Below, piece after piece: positions 60,375 through 64,000 of a stretch of 64,000 nucleotides of DNA. Position numbers and translations under genes: made by a program. Where the stretch lies: the NCBI GenBank assembly GCA_947311845.1, contig CAMZMU010000107.1, positions 36,114,594 through 36,178,593 of the forward strand, given 5' to 3'. The DNA is from Poa pratensis (taxonomy: Eukaryota > Streptophyta > Magnoliopsida > Poales > Poaceae). The notes under the pieces were generated by a model. The model saw only the letters and a list, made by a program, of their open reading frames with translations. It did no database searches and was not told where the DNA came from. The first letter of the stretch is position 1; every line of letters begins with the position of its first letter.

Positions 60375-61887
60375 TCACGTACCTCACCCCGCAAATACGC
60401 CCTTGTCGTCGACCCAGTTGTCGACAACTTCAGACTCACCAAGGTGTTGATGGACGGCGGCAGCAGTCTCAACATCATATACGAAGACACCCTGAAGCGC
60501 ATGAACTTGTCGGAAAGCCAGTTTGACTACAGTAAAGTCAAGTTCCATGGCATCGTTCCGGGAAAGCAAGCCAAGTCAATGGGAAGCATCAAACTTGAGG
60601 TTACTTTCGGACCTGAGACAAACTACCGCTCGGAGTAACTCAGATTTGAAGTAGTCCCCTTCAAGAGTGCTTACCACGCCATCTTTGGATGGCCAGCTTT
60701 CGCCAAGTTTATGGCTCGGCCATGTTACATCTACAACAAACTGAAGATGCTTGGACTCAACGGTACCATCACCGTCAATGGCAACTTCAAGAAAGCAAAG
60801 GAGTGCGAACGTGGCAACGCCGCCTTCGCTGAGGCAGTCCTCCATGCAGAGGAGCTAGCCATGTTGAAAAAGGAGACTGATACGTCGCAGCTGCTGGAAA
60901 ACGTGAAGACTGCCGAGCCCAAGAAGACTTTCAAGGCTTCCGAGGATACAAAGAAGGCGGACTTGGTCCCAGGCGACAGCTCCAAGCAAGTCACCATCGG
61001 GTCCGGCTTAGATGACAAATAGGAAAGCGCGCTCGTCGAGTTCCTCCATGAGAATCGAGACATCTTTGCATGGTCGTCAGCCGACATGCCGGGTGTCCCG
61101 AGGGAACTTGCCGAGCACTCTCTTAATGTCTACAAAGGAGCTAAGCCAGTGAAGCAGGGAATAAGGCGCTACGGTGAAGAGAAGCGGAAGGCGATAGGGA
61201 AGGAGATCATCAAGTTGCAAGAAGCCAAGTTCATTAGGGAGGTAGTACACACTGATTGGTTGGCAAATCCTGTAATGGTTCCAAAACCCAATAAGGAAAT
61301 GAGAATGTGCATTGATTATACGGTTTGAACAGGTGCTGTCCTAAGGACCACTTTGCTTTACCACGTATAGATCAGGTCATAGTCTCCACAGCCGGCTCAG
61401 AGCTGCTGTGCTTTTTGGATGCGTACTCCGGGTACCACCAAATCAAAATGCGTGAGTCTGACCAACTCAAAACATCGTTTACTACGCCCTATGGGACCTT
61501 CTGCTACATCACGATGCCCTTCGGCCTAAAAAATGCCGGCGCAACGTATCAACGATGTATGCAAAGATGCCTTCACGAGAAGATTGGCCGCAATATTCAC
61601 GTCTATGTAGACGACATTGCCGTCATGTCCAAGAAGAAGGCGGATTTGCTTGACGACTTGCGAGAAAACCTTTGATAGCTCCGGGTATATAAGATGAAGC
61701 TCAACCCGAAAAAATGTGTTTTCGGGGTTTCGGCCGGCAAATTGCTCGGCTTTATCATTTCTGAACGAGGAATAGAGGTCAATCCGGAGAAAATCAAGGC
61801 AATCCTCAACATATCCAGGCCCAAGGACCTGAAGGATGTGCAACGACTTGCCGGCTCGGCGGCTGCCGTCAGTCGTTCATTAGCCGT
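60375..61887 (+). pseudogene. Protease and reverse transcriptase of the decayed gypsy element
   Basis: The protease motif LMDGGSSLNIIYEDT (60447-60491) and YHAIFGWPAFAKFMARPCY lead to the linker. The reverse transcriptase then reads HTDWLANPVMVPKPNKEMRM, FLDAYSGYHQIKMRESDQLK, MPFGLKNAGATYQRCMQRC and the catalytic HVYVDDIAV (about 61597-61623). The thumb block CVFGVSAGKLLGFIISERGI follows. In-frame stops at 60636-60638 and 61020-61022 and frame changes near 61326 and 61675 disable it. The sequence ends where the second nested element enters, in the connection domain. Confidence 0.9.
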
Positions 61888-63462
61888 TGATACGTCTCAA
61901 ACGTATCTATAATTTCTGATGTTCCATGTTGATATTATACCAATTGTTACATGTTTTATATACACTTCAAAGCATTTTTATGCATTTTCTACGACTAACC
62001 TATTAACAAGATGCCACAGTGCCAGTTCCTGTTTTCTGCTTTTTTGTATTCCAGAAAAGCTAGTCTGGAAATATTCTCGGAATTGGACGAAACTTGGACA
62101 GGACCTCCTATTTTTCCAACACGTTCACAGAGTCCAAAGGAGAGACGGAAGGGGGCCGCGAGCCAGCCACACCATGGGGTGCGCGGCCCCACCCTCTGCC
62201 GCGCCGTGGGGTGGTGTGGGCCCCACGGGCGTCTCCAGCCGCCGCCCTTTCGCCTATATAATCTTCCCGACGCGAAAACCCTAGACACCCGAGCCATTAT
62301 CCACGAAAAGTTTCAGAGATGCCGCCGCCGTCAATCCTAGCTCGGGAGGGTTCAGAAGCTCTTCCCGGCACCCTGCCGGAGAGGGGAATCATCACCGGAG
62401 GGCTCTACATCACCATGCCTGCCTCCGGAGTGATGCGTGAGTAGTTCATCCTTGGACTACGGGTCCATAGCAGTAGCTAGATGGTTGTCTCTCCACTTTA
62501 TGCTATCATGTTTAGATCTTGTGAGCTGCCTATCATGATCAAGATCATCTTATTGTAATGCTACATGTTGTGTTTGCTGGGATCCGATGAATATTGAATA
62601 CTATGTCAAGTTGATTATCAATCTATCTTATATGTTATTTATGATCTTGCATGCTTTCCGTTACTAGTAGATGATTTGGCCAAGTAGATGCTTGTAACTC
62701 CAAGAGTTAGTATTTATGCTAGATAGTGGGTTCATGCCTCGGTAATCTGGGAGAGTGACAACAACTTCTAAGATTGTGGATGTGTGTTGCCACTAGGGAT
62801 AAAATAACCGATCTTAGCTTAAGGGTGCGCCGTTAGGTCTAATGCATTTGTTTACATTACGCACATTACTTAATGCGATTATCCGTTGCTTACAACTTAA
62901 TACCACGGGGAACTCGGTATGACAACCTGGAGGTGGATTATTAGTCATAGACGCTGTTGGATAACGGTCTATGTATTTTGTCGTAATGCCCACATGAATA
63001 TCATAGTAATCATCATGTCATATATATGCATTGTCATGCGCTCAATATTTTGTCAATTGCCCAGCTGTAATTTGTTCACCCAGCATGTTAGTTATCTTTT
63101 ATGGAGAGACACACTAGTGAACTGTGGACCCCGGTCCATTCTTTTACACTTGATAATACAACCAACTGCAAATATTGTTCCTTTTCATTCTCTGCAATTT
63201 ACTACTGTTTTCCACACCATACGTTTAATCCTTTGTTTTCAGCAAGCCGGTGAGATTGACAACCTCACTGTTTCGTTGGGGCAAATTAGTTTGATTGTGT
63301 TGTGTGCAGGTTCCACGTCAGCGCGCCACTGACAACCTTCAGAAGTGATTTCTTGCCTACTGGTTCGATTAAACCTTGGTTTCATACTGAGGGAAACTGC
63401 TGCTACACTGCTTCATACCTTCCTCTTGGGGTCTCCCAACGAACGTGTGATCCACGTCATCA
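61888..63462 (+). repeat. 5' LTR of the second nested element
   Basis: 1575 bp from TGATACGTCTC to GTCATCA. A possible TATA-like ctatataat lies near 62253. It shares several blocks with the other two LTRs on the opposite strand. Confidence 0.88.
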
Positions 63463-63472
63463 AGCATTTTTC

Positions 63473-63490
63473 TGGCGCCGTTGCCGGGGA
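63473..63490 (+). other. Primer-binding site, tRNA-Asp type
   Basis: TGGCGCCGTTGCCGGGGA lies 10 nt inside the LTR. Confidence 0.88.
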
Positions 63491-64000
63491 GCAAGAGGAT
63501 TTCTGCAAGGGGAGTTTCACGCTTCCAATCTCTTTACTTTTTTTTTCTTGCTTAGTTTACTTTTTATTTCATCTTGTTTGCTTTTAATTATCAAAAACAA
63601 AAAAAATTAGTTTTCTGCATCTAGTTTATTTCGGTTTGTTATTATGTCTAGTTGTTTACTTGATATCAATGGCTTCTCTCTTTGAAAAAATCTTGTTGGC
63701 TAAGTGGGTTCACGGAGGAACAACAAAATTATTATAAGGAATACCGCTTTTCTAAAAAAGGGAAATATTTATGGGAACAAATAAGTAGATTGAATTATTT
63801 TGCTAAAAACTTGTGCTCTACTTATGATGAATCCTACTGCTTTAATGAATCGTTTGTGTAGAAGGCATAAACACCTCCCTTTCCAATGTGATTATAATGA
63901 TAATGAAACCTTGGCTGCTTATGCTAAAGGAAACTATGACTTTTAATCTTGAACAAATTGAAGAATTTTTGTTTTTAAGGGTGCCTATGAAATTGCTGGT

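Larger units (their letters stand above)
50023..64000 (+). mobile_element. Ty3/gypsy retrotransposon, decayed, carrying two nested elements
   Basis: The 5' LTR (50023 to about 50532), primer-binding site, gag, protease and reverse transcriptase follow in order on the plus strand. Integrase and the 3' LTR lie beyond the second nested element and outside the window. The first nested element is at 52851-59830, the second from 61888 onwards. Stops and frameshifts occur in all coding parts. Confidence 0.88.
61888..64000 (+). mobile_element. Second nested element of the TGATACGTC family, runs off the window
   Basis: The LTR at 61888-63462 is related to the LTRs at 52851-54417 and 58188-59830 but lies in the opposite orientation. 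A tRNA-Asp-type primer-binding site is at 63473-63490, followed by an internal leader with short, broken gag-like frames. The 3' end is not in the window, so the duplication (left candidate gccgt, 61883-61887) cannot be checked. Confidence 0.88.

Noticed and set aside
1..64000. A new multi-gene biological system
   Set aside because: Only two unrelated transcription factor genes, one tRNA and transposable elements are supported. I found no co-oriented cluster of unknown genes.

Overview
The window is plant nuclear DNA, almost certainly from a Triticeae grass (wheat, Aegilops or barley group). Three observations support this. There are intron-containing, GC-rich grass-type transcription factor genes. 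Long nested LTR retrotransposons fill most of the space. A nuclear-type plant tRNA-Trp is present. The species cannot be fixed from sequence alone. There is no bacterial-style operon, CRISPR array or phage, and I found no new multi-gene system. The value of the window lies in the two regulatory genes and in an unusually readable record of transposition, because most insertions keep target-site duplications (TSDs) that can be read directly.

Host genes. (1) 3060-4820, minus: a complete three-exon R2R3-MYB of the MIXTA-like subgroup 9 type (311 aa), whose relatives control epidermal cell shape and cuticle. (2) 44118-45366, minus: a complete three-exon NAC transcription factor (340 aa) with a near-perfect miR164 target site in exon 3, placing it in the NAM/CUC/ORE1-type miR164-regulated clade. 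(3) 40770-40841, plus: tRNA-Trp(CCA). A FAR1/FRS-like relic lies at 2175-2636.

Layout. 1-8 kb: solo LTR (1317-1903), FAR1 relic, MYB gene, a short poly(A) retroelement (5571-6335) and small tandem duplications. 8.36-34.1 kb: one nested stack. A Tat-like Ty3/gypsy element (8356-34098, TSD ccatc) keeps gag, protease and an antisense coiled-coil ORF but no reverse transcriptase or integrase. It was hit by a non-coding LTR element (9538-16253, TSD acgac) and by a Ty1/copia element (19043-30444, TSD aactt), and the copia was itself hit by a LINE (22692-25682, 15-bp TSD). 34-41 kb: a poly(A) retroelement, a 195-bp tandem duplication, a hAT element with an 8-bp TSD, a tRNA-derived SINE with a 16-bp TSD, a 5'-truncated LINE and the tRNA gene. 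42-50 kb: a decayed LINE, the NAC gene, two MITE-like elements and a second copy of the short poly(A) family. 50.0 kb to the end: a decayed Ty3/gypsy element carrying two copies of one non-coding LTR family in opposite orientations. The first copy has a rearranged left side in which host gag sequence is found between its LTR and its body.

How it fits together. The MYB and NAC genes are about 39 kb apart, separated by the retrotransposon stack; nothing suggests they act together. All retrotransposon coding regions I followed carry stops or frameshifts, so the elements look immobile by themselves. The stack order is: Tat-like element first, then the two LTR elements inside it, then the LINE inside the copia.
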